A DNA stretch of 64,000 bases from Panacibacter ginsenosidivorans (GCF_007971225.1 NZ_CP042435.1:3723501-3787500), one strand, 5' to 3'; counted from the first letter of the stretch, positions 36,387-45,474 are shown. Made by a program: numbers and translations. Notes: a model not told the origin generated them from the letters alone.

Positions 36387-36611
36387 GTAGCTGGCTTTTA
36401 GTTTTTTGGTCATCACCTGTTGTGTCACTCACTTATACGTTTTGAACAATAAGGAACAAAAGTTTACAGGTTCACCAGTTTATGTGTTTACATGTGTCCG
36501 GATCCCCGAAACCCGTGAACATGTAAACTTAAAACCAGTCGAAACCTTTGTTTCAGTACAAGAGTGCGACGCAACAGAAGCTTAATATTTATTCAACAGT
36601 TTGGTACATAA
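36387..36611. repeat. Mixed facing pair: class B arm and class A arm
   Basis: The forward class B core TGTTGTGTCACTCACTTATACG (36419-36440) with left flank GTAGCTGGCTTTTAG faces the reverse class A core GTACAAGAGTGCGACGCAAC (36556-36575) with AGAAGCTTAATATTTATT after it. Between the arms is a 10-bp inverted repeat, GTTTACATGT (36487-36496) / ACATGTAAAC (36519-36528). Confidence 0.8.
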
Positions 36612-36623
36612 AAAATATTTATA

Positions 36624-37367
36624 GTGATAGGTTTATTTCTTAATCATCTTGGCAGGTTCCTACTCATGCTTAAAAGCATGTTTACCAAACCTGAAAATTT
36701 TAAAATGTATTGGAAAGAATTTATGCATCAATGTGTAGAGATTGGTGTAGGTTCTTTACCTATTGTTATTATCATTTCATTATTTCTTGGTGCGGTTACT
36801 ACGGTGCAAACAGCGTATCAGCTGGTAAGCCCTTTGGTGCCGCAATCGACCATTGCACAAATAGTAAGAGACAGTGTGATACTCGAATTATCTCCAACCG
36901 TTGTAAGTATTGTACTGGCTGGTGTTGTGGGCAGTAAGATCGCCAGTGAGCTGGGCAATATGCGTACTACGGAACAGATAGATGCGCTGGAGATTATGGG
37001 TATCAATACACGCAGTTATCTTATTGCACCGAAGATCGTTGGTGCATTGGTAGTGGTGCCTTGTTTGGTTGTAATATCAGCTGTGCTTGCCATTTGGGGT
37101 GGACGTACCGCCGGCGATATGTCTGGCATACTTGCCACAGAAATTTTTGATAATGGTCTTCGTCAGAATCTTAATACTTATAATATTACGTTTGCTTTAT
37201 ACAAAGCTTATACGTTTGCTTTTATCATCAGCAGTATCCCTGCTTATTACGGCTATCATGTAAAAGGCGGTGCATTGGAGATTGGTCGTGCAAGTACAAC
37301 AGCGGTCGTTGTAAGTTGTATTATGATACTGTTTGCAGATTATGTGCTTGCTGCTTTGTTCCTGTAA
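36624..37367 (+). CDS. MlaE-family ABC transporter permease
   Basis: 247 aa inner-membrane permease of the Mla/Mce lipid transport type. Five to six hydrophobic segments. Diagnostic stretch GSLPIVIIISLFLGAVTTVQTAYQL, LSPTVVSIVLAGVVGSKIASELGNMRTTEQIDALEIMG (EQIDAL is the family hallmark) and GYHVKGGALEIGRASTTAVV. GTG at 36624 is the best start: a stop lies five codons upstream and homologous N-termini begin near here; an ATG exists at codon 15. MlaF and MlaD partners are expected next to it but the neighbour is a convergent proC, so they must lie elsewhere. Confidence 0.9.
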   Translation: MIGLFLNHLGRFLLMLKSMFTKPENFKMYWKEFMHQCVEIGVGSLPIVIIISLFLGAVTTVQTAYQLVSPLVPQSTIAQIVRDSVILELSPTVVSIVLAGVVGSKIASELGNMRTTEQIDALEIMGINTRSYLIAPKIVGALVVVPCLVVISAVLAIWGGRTAGDMSGILATEIFDNGLRQNLNTYNITFALYKAYTFAFIISSIPAYYGYHVKGGALEIGRASTTAVVVSCIMILFADYVLAALFL

Positions 37368-37450
37368 TAACGGTTGGTGAATTGTGAGTGGTGAATAAAT
37401 GAGTTACTGTAACGTTGTTTACACAACTATTCACTAATTACAACTTGTGT

Positions 37451-38251
37451 TTACATATCACTAATAATTTTCTTATAGCTTGTTATCACACCTTTTATTA
37501 GCGATGAACTGAAGCCCTGGTGCTCCATTTCGTTCAAACCTGCAATGGTGCAGCCTTTTGGCGTAGTTACTTTATCAATTTCCTGTTCCGGATGCGTATG
37601 TTTTATTAACAACAATTCTGCAGCACCTTTTACTGTTTGTGCTGCAATGAGTGAGGCGGTCTTTGCATCAAAACCTATTTCAATTCCACCCTGTATGTTT
37701 GCGCGGATATAACGCATGGCATAAGCAGTACCGCATGCACCAAGTACTGTTGCTGCATCCATCAATTTCTCTTCGATTAAAGCAGTTTTGCCAAGCTGGT
37801 CAAAAAGATCGGAAACAAATTTCGCCTGTTCATCAGTAGCATTGTGTTTGCAGATGCAGGTAATACTTTCCTGTATGGCAATAGCTGTATTTGGCATGGC
37901 GCGGAATAAAGTAAAATCTTTACCCACTATTTCCTGTAAGTCTTTTATCCAGATACCTGTAATAACGCTAACTAATGCATGACGCTTTGCATCAAGGTTT
38001 GGTTTTAATTGTTGTAAGATTTCTTTTACCTGGAAGGGTTTTACTGCAAGTATTATCCAGTCTGCAAACTGCACCGCTTCAGTATTATTGTTGCTAACTA
38101 ATATACCTTTTTCTTCAAGTGATGCAAGTGTGCTGATATTTCTTTTGGTAACAATGATATGTTCAGCTTTTGTAAAGCCGCTGTTTATTAATCCTTCAGC
38201 TATTGCTGTGCCGAGATTGCCACCGCCAATGATGGCTATTTTTTTGCTCAT
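37451..38251 (-). CDS. proC: Pyrroline-5-carboxylate reductase
   Basis: 266 aa from the ATG at 38251, where the Rossmann motif starts (KKIAIIGGGNLGTAIAEGL); 16 upstream codons are open but overlap the hldD end. Last step of proline synthesis with NAD(P)H. Markers: ILAVKPFQVKEIL, VSVITGI, RAMPNTAIAIQESITCI, and the C-terminal signature KVTTPKGCTIAGLNEMEHQGFSSSL. Cytosolic oligomer. The -7 box TAAATTTG at 38288-38295 lies within the end of hldD, so proC can be transcribed on its own. Confidence 0.95.
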   Translation of the reverse strand: MSKKIAIIGGGNLGTAIAEGLINSGFTKAEHIIVTKRNISTLASLEEKGILVSNNNTEAVQFADWIILAVKPFQVKEILQQLKPNLDAKRHALVSVITGIWIKDLQEIVGKDFTLFRAMPNTAIAIQESITCICKHNATDEQAKFVSDLFDQLGKTALIEEKLMDAATVLGACGTAYAMRYIRANIQGGIEIGFDAKTASLIAAQTVKGAAELLLIKHTHPEQEIDKVTTPKGCTIAGLNEMEHQGFSSSLIKGVITSYKKIISDM

Positions 38252-38287
38252 GTTGATTGCTCTTAACTTGATTAATGAAAAGGGAAA

Positions 38288-38295
38288 CAAATTTA
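38288..38295 (-). promoter_or_regulatory. Probable -7 box of proC, overlapping hldD stop
   Basis: TAAATTTG on the minus strand; 36 nt before the proC ATG. Confidence 0.4.
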
Positions 38296-39291
38296 CCAAA
38301 TCTTTCCTGCACTTAAATAATTACGCACATAATCATCAACGCCTGCTTCAAGCGAATAAAATGGTTCTGTATAACCTGCGTTGTGCAGTTTGTTCATATT
38401 TGCTTCTGTGAAGTATTGGTATTTATCCCGAATATCTAAAGGCATATCAACGAAAACGATATTTGGTTCTTTGTCTACTCCACGAAATGTTGAAGATGCA
38501 AGATCATAGAAACTGCGTGCTGTGCCGGTACCGAGATTAAACAAGCCATTCAGTTTTATTGACCATTGACCATTGACCATTGATTGCATCATCCAGCAAA
38601 TAACTTTTACTACGTCCTTCACATAAACGAAGTCTCTAAGTTGCTCCCCGTCTTTAAAATCGGAACGATGGCTTTTAAATAACTTTACTACACCATCCTT
38701 ATTGATTTGATTGAATGAATGAAAGATCACACTTGCCATTCGGGCTTTATGATATTCATTTGGTCCGTACACATTGAAAAACTTTAACCCGGTCCAGGAT
38801 GGTGGTGTTACTGTTTGTTGTAGTGCCCATTTGTCAAATTCATTTTTGCTAACGCCGTATGGATTGAGCGGTTTTAATTTTTCAACCACATCATGATCGT
38901 CATTATATCCTAATTCTCCTGCGCCGTATGTTGCAGCAGATGAGGCGTAGATCAATGGTACATTATGTTTGGTGCAATAGTTCCATACATTTTGCGAATA
39001 CTCAACATTCAACTCCTGGTGAATAGCATAATCAAATTCTGTAGTATCTGTTCTTGCGCCAAGGTGAATAACAATATCAACTGTTGGTTGATGTAATTCA
39101 AGCCAGTCAAATAAATTATAGCGCTCTACAACATGCGCATAGTTTTTCTTTTCCCAGTTCTTTCTTTTTTCTTCTACACCAAAATCATCAACAATTACAA
39201 GATTGGTATAACCTTGTTCATTTAAATATTGCACCATGCAACTGCCGATAAAACCTGCTGCACCGGTAACGACGATATAACCTTTTTCCAT
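38293..39291 (-). CDS. hldD: ADP-L-glycero-D-manno-heptose-6-epimerase
   Basis: 332 aa SDR-fold epimerase that makes the heptose donor for LPS core. NAD site TGAAGFIGSCM at 9-19, the catalytic Ser region ASSAATYGAG at 116-125, Y145 and K149 in NPYGVSKNEFD, and the HldD-specific RDFVYVKDV near 219-227. Residues 236-249 (QSMVNGQWSIKLNG) are encoded by iterated GGTCAAT words and lengthen the loop before FNLGTGTARSFYDLA. The -7 box TATCTTTG (39297-39304) ends 5 nt before the ATG, a leaderless arrangement. Confidence 0.93.
   Translation of the reverse strand: MEKGYIVVTGAAGFIGSCMVQYLNEQGYTNLVIVDDFGVEEKRKNWEKKNYAHVVERYNLFDWLELHQPTVDIVIHLGARTDTTEFDYAIHQELNVEYSQNVWNYCTKHNVPLIYASSAATYGAGELGYNDDHDVVEKLKPLNPYGVSKNEFDKWALQQTVTPPSWTGLKFFNVYGPNEYHKARMASVIFHSFNQINKDGVVKLFKSHRSDFKDGEQLRDFVYVKDVVKVICWMMQSMVNGQWSIKLNGLFNLGTGTARSFYDLASSTFRGVDKEPNIVFVDMPLDIRDKYQYFTEANMNKLHNAGYTEPFYSLEAGVDDYVRNYLSAGKIW
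38545..38586 (-). repeat. Iterated GGTCAAT words in frame in hldD
   Basis: On the minus strand ATGGTCAATGGTCAATGGTC: three copies of a 7-mer translated as MVNGQWS. It lies at a variable loop and the frame is maintained. Confidence 0.7.
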
Positions 39292-39296
39292 TGATA

Positions 39297-39304
39297 CAAA
39301 GATA
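39297..39304 (-). promoter_or_regulatory. -7 box directly before hldD
   Basis: TATCTTTG on the minus strand with 5 nt to the ATG. Confidence 0.5.
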
Positions 39305-39325
39305 ATAGGAGATGTTTATTTGTAG

Positions 39326-39396
39326 CAAAAAGGTCATAAAGTACAAGTGTGCGACGCAACCAAAGTTTAATAGGTGAATAATGGCTGGGTCCAAAA
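39326..39396 (-). repeat. Intergenic core repeat, class A variant
   Basis: Core GTACAAGTGTGCGACGCAAC (39341-39360), then AAAGTTTAATAGGTGAATAATGGCTGGGTCC. A/T at position 13 differs from the main class. Confidence 0.85.
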
Positions 39397-39422
39397 AAAG
39401 CCCCGAGGAATTGCAGGGCTTT
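39393..39422 (-). terminator. Terminator of purL
   Basis: On the minus strand AGCCCT..GGGGCT (one G-U) with a 10-nt loop, then TTTTTTT. It is 17 nt after the purL stop and abuts the core repeat's outer end. Confidence 0.75.
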
Positions 39423-39438
39423 TATAAATAAGAAATTA

Positions 39439-41646
39439 TCAGGCATTCAATATCTTCTCAATTGCCGTATCATATTTCTCTTTCCAGGCAGCGATATTAC
39501 CCCAGCTTTCGCCGTTTACTTTTATTTCGCCGTTTGTTACTGTTCCAAGAATTGTGACAGGAATATTGTTGGCAGCCGCTTTATGTTTTATGTTTTCAGC
39601 GTTTTGTTTGGAGCAGGTAATAACAACGCGGCTCTGCGCTTCGCCAAACCAGAATGCATCTTTTCGAATATCGAAATCTGCATGTACATCGAAACCAAGG
39701 TTTCGGTTGAAACCTTTCTCAAGCAGTGTTACAGCCAATCCGCCTTCGCTGATGTCATGTGCACTATTGATCAATTTTTCATGAATGATCGATGCAACAA
39801 ATTTCTGCACTGCAAATTCTTCATCCAGTTCGAAATGCGGAGCAGGAGAATATTCAACGCCTTTCAGTTTGTGCAAATATTCTGATGAAGCAATATCATT
39901 TTGTTGTTCGCCAATCAATATAATTACATCTCCTGTTGTTTTATAATCAAGTGTCATACGATTATAGAAATCATCTAATACACCTACCATTCCAATGGTT
40001 GGTGTTGGATACACCGCACCTTCAGGATGCTGATTATAGAAACTTACGTTACCACCAGTAACAGGCGTGTTGAATTTGCGAGAAGCATCGCCCATACCTG
40101 TTACAGCTTTTACAAATTGATAATACACTTCAGGATTATAAGGATTGCCAAAGTTGAGACAGTTGGTAACACCGATCGGTTCACCTCCACTGCAAACAAT
40201 ATTGCGTGCAGCTTCTGCAACGGCTATCATGCCACCTTTGTAAGGATCTGCAAAAACATACTTACTGTTACAGTCTGTTGTTACAGCCAAAGCTTTGCCC
40301 GTGCCTTTTGCAAGAACAATCGCTGCATCGCTTGGTGCATTGGTGCTGGTGTTTGCGGCGCCAACAGTGCTATCGTACTGAACCGTAACCCAACGTTTGT
40401 TGGCAATGTTTGGTATTTGTATTATCTGTTCTGCGACAGCTTTGATATCTGTAATATCTTCAATGCTGTTCTGATCAAACGCTTTTATTGCTGCAAAATA
40501 TTTTGGCTCTGTATATTCTCTTATGTATTGAGGTGCACCACCACCAAGCACTAATTCATATGCAGGAACTGATGCCTCTAATTCTCCGTGCATATAAAAA
40601 TTGAGAATGCCATCGCCTGTCACTTCACCAATTTCGCTACAAGGGAGATCCCACTTATCGAATACTTTTAATACGGCTTCTTCTTTGCCTTTTTCAACCA
40701 CGATAAGCATGCGTTCCTGGCTTTCGCTTAACAGCAGTTCCCATGCTTTCATATTTTTCTGACGCGTAGGCACTTTGTCCAAATCTATACGCATACCCAC
40801 TTTGCCTTTTGCACTCATTTCCGCGGTGGAGCAAATAATGCCCGCTGCACCCATATCCTGCATGCCTACTACGGCGCCTGTATCAATCACTTCAAGACAT
40901 GCTTCCAATAATTTCTTTTCCTGGAAAGGGTCACCAACCTGAACGGCTGGTAATTCTTCGGTACTTTCTTCTGTGATGTTTGCAGATGCAAATGATGCAC
41001 CGCCAATTCCATCTTTACCTGTTGCGCTACCTACAAAGAATACAGGGTTGCCAATACCTTCTGCAGTTGCAGAAATAGTTTTACCCACTTTTACAATACC
41101 AACACTCATGGCGTTTACGAGTGGATTGGTATGATAACATTCTTCAAAATAAATTTCACCACCAACGGTTGGTACACCAAAGCAGTTACCATAGTGACCG
41201 ATGCCTTTTACCACGCCGCTTAATAAGCGCTGCGTTTTTTTATCTTTTATATTACCGAAACGCAGACTGTTTAATGATGCAATTGGTCTTGCGCCCATGG
41301 TAAAAATATCACGCTGAATACCGCCCACGCCTGTAGCTGCACCCTGGAAAGGTTCAATAGCGCTTGGGTGGTTGTGGCTTTCGATCTTAAACACCACGCC
41401 CCATCCCCCGCCCATATCCATTAAGCCGGCGTTCTCTTCACCAGCGGCAACAAGCATTCTGCCACCATCACGTGGTAAAGTTTTCAGCCATTTGATGGAG
41501 TTTTTGTAGCTGCAATGTTCACTCCACATGGCGCTGAACGTACACAGTTCGGTAAAGTTTGGTGTGCGCCCAAGTTTTTGCTTAATCAGTTCAAATTCTT
41601 CTGCGGTTAACCGAAGTTCTTCGGCGGTCTTAACGGTAACTTCCAT
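39439..41646 (-). CDS. purL: Phosphoribosylformylglycinamidine synthase subunit PurL (small type)
   Basis: 735 aa, the length of the small PurL that works with PurQ and PurS. ATP-dependent conversion of FGAR to FGAM in purine synthesis. Markers: FSAMWSEHCSYKNSIKWLK near the N-terminus, VVFKIESHNHPSAIEPFQGAATGVGG, GNCFGVPTVGGE, MQDMGAAGIICSTAEMSAKG, LSESQERM and AHDISEGGLAVTL. PurQ and PurS are not in the window. The -7 box TACCTTTG (41790-41797, minus) would give a leader of about 135 nt that contains a core repeat arm. Confidence 0.97.
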   Translation of the reverse strand: MEVTVKTAEELRLTAEEFELIKQKLGRTPNFTELCTFSAMWSEHCSYKNSIKWLKTLPRDGGRMLVAAGEENAGLMDMGGGWGVVFKIESHNHPSAIEPFQGAATGVGGIQRDIFTMGARPIASLNSLRFGNIKDKKTQRLLSGVVKGIGHYGNCFGVPTVGGEIYFEECYHTNPLVNAMSVGIVKVGKTISATAEGIGNPVFFVGSATGKDGIGGASFASANITEESTEELPAVQVGDPFQEKKLLEACLEVIDTGAVVGMQDMGAAGIICSTAEMSAKGKVGMRIDLDKVPTRQKNMKAWELLLSESQERMLIVVEKGKEEAVLKVFDKWDLPCSEIGEVTGDGILNFYMHGELEASVPAYELVLGGGAPQYIREYTEPKYFAAIKAFDQNSIEDITDIKAVAEQIIQIPNIANKRWVTVQYDSTVGAANTSTNAPSDAAIVLAKGTGKALAVTTDCNSKYVFADPYKGGMIAVAEAARNIVCSGGEPIGVTNCLNFGNPYNPEVYYQFVKAVTGMGDASRKFNTPVTGGNVSFYNQHPEGAVYPTPTIGMVGVLDDFYNRMTLDYKTTGDVIILIGEQQNDIASSEYLHKLKGVEYSPAPHFELDEEFAVQKFVASIIHEKLINSAHDISEGGLAVTLLEKGFNRNLGFDVHADFDIRKDAFWFGEAQSRVVITCSKQNAENIKHKAAANNIPVTILGTVTNGEIKVNGESWGNIAAWKEKYDTAIEKILNA

Positions 41647-41698
41647 TTTTTTATAGTTTCCAGTTTCCGGTTATTCGTTCCCGGTAGATTTTTTGTGA

Positions 41699-41746
41699 TA
41701 CCAGCTTTTAGGATGTATGGCATCTTCGTTGCGTCGCAATCAATTC
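41699..41746 (+). repeat. Intergenic core repeat, truncated, in the purL leader
   Basis: ACCAGCTTTTAGG, ATGGCATCTTC, then GTTGCGTCGCAATCAATTC. The left module and half-core are intact while the right half diverges (class C-like TTCATC follows). Confidence 0.7.
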
Positions 41747-41789
41747 ATCTATTGAATATGAATTGATCAAACGCATATTTTTTACGCGG

Positions 41790-41797
41790 CAAAGGTA
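41790..41797 (-). promoter_or_regulatory. Probable -7 box of purL
   Basis: TACCTTTG on the minus strand, about 143 nt upstream of the ATG. Confidence 0.4.
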
Positions 41798-41910
41798 AGG
41801 AAGTGATGGAAGGCTGCAAGGTGGAAAATGTTATATGATTATGCACAGGAACTATAATAAACAACTTCTTTCTAAAAGTAGTTATTACATTTATGTACAA
41901 CTCAATTTAT

Positions 41911-42759
41911 ATGCGCTTAAAGAACATTATAATATTTTTTTGCTTATGCACTCTTTTACAAATGCTTTCCTGTAAAGAAATTAATAGCTCGGAATGTTTT
42001 GCGGATGCTGATAGATTTCAGAACGCTTATAATTATCCAGACCTTCAAAACAGAAAGGATACTGACATTTTATTTTATCCAATAAAAGATTCTGTATCTC
42101 AACGAGATTCTTTTTTTGATGTGACTTATGGAATGAATTATTTAAAAAAACTCAATGAACAGAATCTTAGCCTTCGATTTGTTGGTATGGAAACATTTAG
42201 GTTTATACATGATCCACAAGTAAATATTACTTTCAATAAAAACGAAATGATTATCAAAACGTTTAAAAGCGGAAATATTAGTCCGGTGTTGAACCAAAGA
42301 AAACTGGATAGTTTCGAAGCAGGGGAATATAGATTTTTTAAAAAGTTTTATTTCAGAGATATAGGGACACTTTCTCCTGCCCAAAAAGAATATTATGATT
42401 CAATGATAAAAGTACACCCTGAATTACTGTCTATTCAATTGTATAAAAAGCTTTATGATATAGCACTTGATTATGATTCTGCAAAATTCGAGTATGAAAC
42501 TAAAGTCATTAAGTTAAGTTCAAAACAATATTGTTCTTTAGTTGATTCACTAAACAAAACAGATTTTTGGAAATTGCCGTGGAAAATAGAAGCCCCGGAC
42601 GTAACTATGGATGGCGGTGGTTATTGTTTTGAAGCAAACACTAAGAATAAATACAAAATTTTTCTTTGCTACCGATCGCGGAGTGATAATATTAAAATGA
42701 CAGGATTTTGTAAATACTTACTTGAGTTTGCAGGGTTAGATGATAAAATACATTTATAG
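41911..42759 (+). CDS. Lipoprotein of unknown function
   Basis: 282 aa from the ATG at 41911 (MRLKNIIIFFCLCTLLQMLSC, lipobox MLSC); six more codons are open upstream. The mature part is hydrophilic and rich in Lys, Asp, Tyr and Phe, with no family I recognise. The last third (KLSSKQYCSLVDSLNKTDFWKLPW and DGGGYCFEANTKNKYKIFLCYRS) looks like a compact alpha/beta domain. Composition is more A+T rich than the flanking housekeeping genes, like the secreted protein at 2450; recent acquisition is possible. It is flanked by purL (divergent) and pyrH (convergent). Confidence 0.75.
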   Translation: MRLKNIIIFFCLCTLLQMLSCKEINSSECFADADRFQNAYNYPDLQNRKDTDILFYPIKDSVSQRDSFFDVTYGMNYLKKLNEQNLSLRFVGMETFRFIHDPQVNITFNKNEMIIKTFKSGNISPVLNQRKLDSFEAGEYRFFKKFYFRDIGTLSPAQKEYYDSMIKVHPELLSIQLYKKLYDIALDYDSAKFEYETKVIKLSSKQYCSLVDSLNKTDFWKLPWKIEAPDVTMDGGGYCFEANTKNKYKIFLCYRSRSDNIKMTGFCKYLLEFAGLDDKIHL

Positions 42760-42769
42760 TTCTTCTCCA

Positions 42770-42846
42770 GCTCAATAGCCAATCCAACCGTACAAGAGTG
42801 CGACGCAACGAATGCCCAATGCTTATTCTATCGCTTAGTACAAAAA
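42770..42846 (-). repeat. Intergenic core repeat, class A
   Basis: Core GTACAAGAGTGCGACGCAAC (42790-42809) followed by GAATGCCCAATGCTTATT. It is in the convergent spacer between the lipoprotein gene and pyrH. Confidence 0.88.
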
Positions 42847-42847
42847 A

Positions 42848-43558
42848 TTAACTCACCAAAGTACCAACGTGTTTGCCTTCTACCACATCCATTAAATTGC
42901 CGGGTTTGTTCATGTCGAAAACAATGATAGGGAGTTTGTTTTCCATACAAAGCGTAAAGGCAGTCATGTCCATTACTTTCAGGTTTTTCATGATGCATTC
43001 CTGGTAAGTAATATGGTCGTACTTGGTTGCGGTGGGATCTTTTTCGGGATCGGCTGTGTAAATGCCATCCACACGTGTGCCTTTAAGAATTACGTCGGCC
43101 TTTATTTCGATGGCACGGAGAGAACCTGCGGTATCTGTAGTGAAATATGGATTGCCGGTGCCTGCTCCAAAAATTACTACGCGACCTTTTTCAAGATGGC
43201 GCATGGCGCGGCGGCGGATATATGGCTCGGCAACCTGCTCCATTTTAATGGCACTTTGCAAACGTGTTTTTACGCCAACCTTTTCTAGCATTGCCTGCAG
43301 TGCCATGCCGTTGATCATAGTGGCGAGCATACCCATATAATCTCCGTGTGCACGTTCAATACCTGTTTCGCTTTCATTAAGACCACGGTAAATATTGCCA
43401 CCGCCTATTACAAGCGCTACTTCTACACCAAGGTCAGTAATGCCTTTAATATCTCTTGCATATTGTTCTATGATCTGTGGATCGAATGGGTCTGCAGTTT
43501 GGGAACTAAGGCTTTCACCGGATAATTTTAAAAGAATGCGCTTGTACTTTAAAGACAT
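42848..43558 (-). CDS. pyrH: UMP kinase
   Basis: 236 aa from the ATG at 43558, giving the standard [16 protein letters not shown] start; the open frame extends 21 codons upstream without homology. It phosphorylates UMP to UDP with ATP. Markers: [63 protein letters not shown], and [16 protein letters not shown]. Hexameric cytosolic enzyme. It follows the DUF2490 gene by 66 nt on the same strand. Confidence 0.97.
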   Translation of the reverse strand: MSLKYKRILLKLSGESLSSQTADPFDPQIIEQYARDIKGITDLGVEVALVIGGGNIYRGLNESETGIERAHGDYMGMLATMINGMALQAMLEKVGVKTRLQSAIKMEQVAEPYIRRRAMRHLEKGRVVIFGAGTGNPYFTTDTAGSLRAIEIKADVILKGTRVDGIYTADPEKDPTATKYDHITYQECIMKNLKVMDMTAFTLCMENKLPIIVFDMNKPGNLMDVVEGKHVGTLVS

Positions 43559-43624
43559 AAGTAAAGTGTTATTAAAGGTAAAATTGTTTGCAAATAACAG
43601 TAAAAAATTCGGCAACGGCAAAAG

Positions 43625-44359
43625 CTAATTGATATTGATATAAGTATTAAGTACAATGCCATTGTTTTGCTGGAACACATTTTTGTTGTCTACTTCTCTG
43701 CCCAACTGAACAATCTGGTTGATGTAACCTGCTTCTATGCGAATAGTTGGATTGAATTTGAAACCTGCCATTAATGCGATGCGGTTTTGGTCGAAAATAT
43801 TTTCGCCAACATTTTTTCCAAAGCCAATGAATATTTCATCATAAGCGGCGGCGTACCATTTCTTATTGAAAGGAACATCTAATCTCGGCATATAACGAAC
43901 TCGGTTGAGGTAAATCCATGTATCAGGTTTTTCACTTTCAATACTGTTGAAACGGCCGGGCCATCTTTGTTCCAAACGTAACCGGTGCGTAAGATTTGTT
44001 TTGCCGACAGGGGTTGTAACAGTGAGCTGTTCGTATATACGATGTTCGGGAAATGTTTTGGGAACAGCAGCAAGCGTTGTTGTTCCGTAAGGAAAGGTAT
44101 GAATGAAAGCATAACCTGCCTGCACAGTAAGGTTACTGTTGATCTTATAGTTAATGCCCACACGTGGTAAAGACTGCTGCCAGTTTTTTATTATGCCTGT
44201 GCGGCGCCATTGGTATTCAATATGAGCGCTTACTTTATTTGAGATCTTTGGTGTAATAAAAAAGGCGTACCAGCCGATTGTGTTGTATTCGTTTATCCTG
44301 TTTTGTGCCAATGAAAATAAGGGTGACAAAAACAAGATAGCAGCAAGTGTTTTTCTCAT
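43625..44359 (-). CDS. DUF2490 family outer-membrane-like protein
   Basis: 244 aa; signal peptide MRKTLAAILFLSPLFSLAQ. The rest is amphipathic beta strands (KVSAHIEYQWRRTG, LTVQAGYAFIHTFPYG, THRLRLEQRWPGRF, RIEAGYINQIVQLG) ending in an aromatic-poor strand NGIVLNTYININ, as in DUF2490 proteins, which are predicted beta-barrels of the outer membrane. Function unknown. The -7 box TAAATTTG at 44365-44372 ends 5 nt before the ATG. It is possibly co-transcribed with pyrH downstream. Confidence 0.88.
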   Translation of the reverse strand: MRKTLAAILFLSPLFSLAQNRINEYNTIGWYAFFITPKISNKVSAHIEYQWRRTGIIKNWQQSLPRVGINYKINSNLTVQAGYAFIHTFPYGTTTLAAVPKTFPEHRIYEQLTVTTPVGKTNLTHRLRLEQRWPGRFNSIESEKPDTWIYLNRVRYMPRLDVPFNKKWYAAAYDEIFIGFGKNVGENIFDQNRIALMAGFKFNPTIRIEAGYINQIVQLGREVDNKNVFQQNNGIVLNTYININ

Positions 44360-44364
44360 GGCTG

Positions 44365-44372
44365 CAAATTTA
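44365..44372 (-). promoter_or_regulatory. -7 box directly before the DUF2490 gene
   Basis: TAAATTTG on the minus strand, five nucleotides before the ATG. Confidence 0.5.
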
Positions 44373-44430
44373 TGGCTGATAGATTAACGATAAACAACAA
44401 AACACTTTCTTTGCTATATAAAGATTGCAT

Positions 44431-45471
44431 ATGAAAAATACAAACGTGTATTACCAGGATTACCTTCAACTCAATAATATTTTGAACAGCCAGCACCCTG
44501 AAAGTTTTAAAGAAGGTAACGAAAAAGCGCATGATGAAATGCTGTTTATCGTTATTCACCAGGCGTATGAATTATGGTTCAAGCAATTGTTGTTTGAAGT
44601 AAGTTCTGCTATCGAAGTAATGAGCCAGCAAAGCATTAATGATAACACACCACAACTCCAAACGGTAGTACACAGGTTGAACCGCGTGGTAACGATATTA
44701 AAGGTTTTGGTACACCAGATTGATATTATGGAAACCATGACGCCGATGGATTTTCTTGAGTTCAGAGATCTGCTAAGACCTGCTTCCGGTTTTCAAAGCT
44801 GGCAGTTTAAAGCGCTGGAAGCAAGGCTGGGACTGGAATATGCAGAACGCTATGGTAAAGAATATTATACTTCGCAATTAAAGCAACCAGAGATCGATAT
44901 TATTAAAACAGCAGAAAGTGAAAAGTCATTGTTGCACGTGGTAAACAAATGGCTAGAACGTATGCCTTACTTCGATAACATTGATCACTGGAAAGATTTT
45001 GCCAATGAAAGTAATGAAGCAAACATTCATCCTTACTGGAGCACTTATCGCATGCGATATAGCAACAGCCTTGCAGAAGCAGAGCGTAATAACATGAATG
45101 CGTTTGACAAAATTTTTATTGAAGGCAAGGAGGGTGGACAGTTATCTGCAAAAGCAAGAAGGGCAGCATTGTTTATTATGTTGTATCGTGGCTATCCAAT
45201 TCTGCATTTGCCGTTTGAATTGCTGAATAATTTATTAGAAATAGATGAGCAAATGAGTACCTGGCGTTACCGGCATATGAATATGGTGCATCGTATGATA
45301 GGCACACGCATTGGAACCGGAGGAAGTACAGGAAAGGATTACCTGAAAGCCGCGCTGGATAAGCATTACATCTTTAAAGAAATTGCACAGCTTACCAGTT
45401 TCTTAATTGAAAGAAGTAAGTTGCCTGCATTGCCCGCATCGTTGATACAGCATTTGAGTTTTAATATGTAA
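44431..45471 (+). CDS. kynA: Tryptophan 2,3-dioxygenase
   Basis: 346 aa from the ATG at 44431; a TTG two codons earlier is also in frame. Haem enzyme that opens the tryptophan indole ring to N-formylkynurenine. Markers: YYQDYLQLNNIL, HDEMLFIVIHQAYELWFKQL with distal H43, PASGFQSWQFKALE, and the C-terminal MVHRMIGTRIGTGGSTGKDYL. It is all-helical and a homotetramer in family members. The N-terminal half is canonical while the middle is somewhat longer than the xanthomonad enzyme. No other kynurenine-pathway gene is present in the window. A bidirectional terminator follows. Confidence 0.93.
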   Translation: MKNTNVYYQDYLQLNNILNSQHPESFKEGNEKAHDEMLFIVIHQAYELWFKQLLFEVSSAIEVMSQQSINDNTPQLQTVVHRLNRVVTILKVLVHQIDIMETMTPMDFLEFRDLLRPASGFQSWQFKALEARLGLEYAERYGKEYYTSQLKQPEIDIIKTAESEKSLLHVVNKWLERMPYFDNIDHWKDFANESNEANIHPYWSTYRMRYSNSLAEAERNNMNAFDKIFIEGKEGGQLSAKARRAALFIMLYRGYPILHLPFELLNNLLEIDEQMSTWRYRHMNMVHRMIGTRIGTGGSTGKDYLKAALDKHYIFKEIAQLTSFLIERSKLPALPASLIQHLSFNM

Positions 45472-45474
45472 GCA

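Noticed and set aside
36487-36528. 10-bp inverted repeat GTTTACATGT/ACATGTAAAC as terminator
   Set aside because: No T run follows, the loop is 22 nt, and it is far from the maeB stop; kept only as part of the repeat region.
40027-40554. 175-codon plus-strand open frame
   Set aside because: Antisense to purL; Cys- and Ile-rich shadow without homology.
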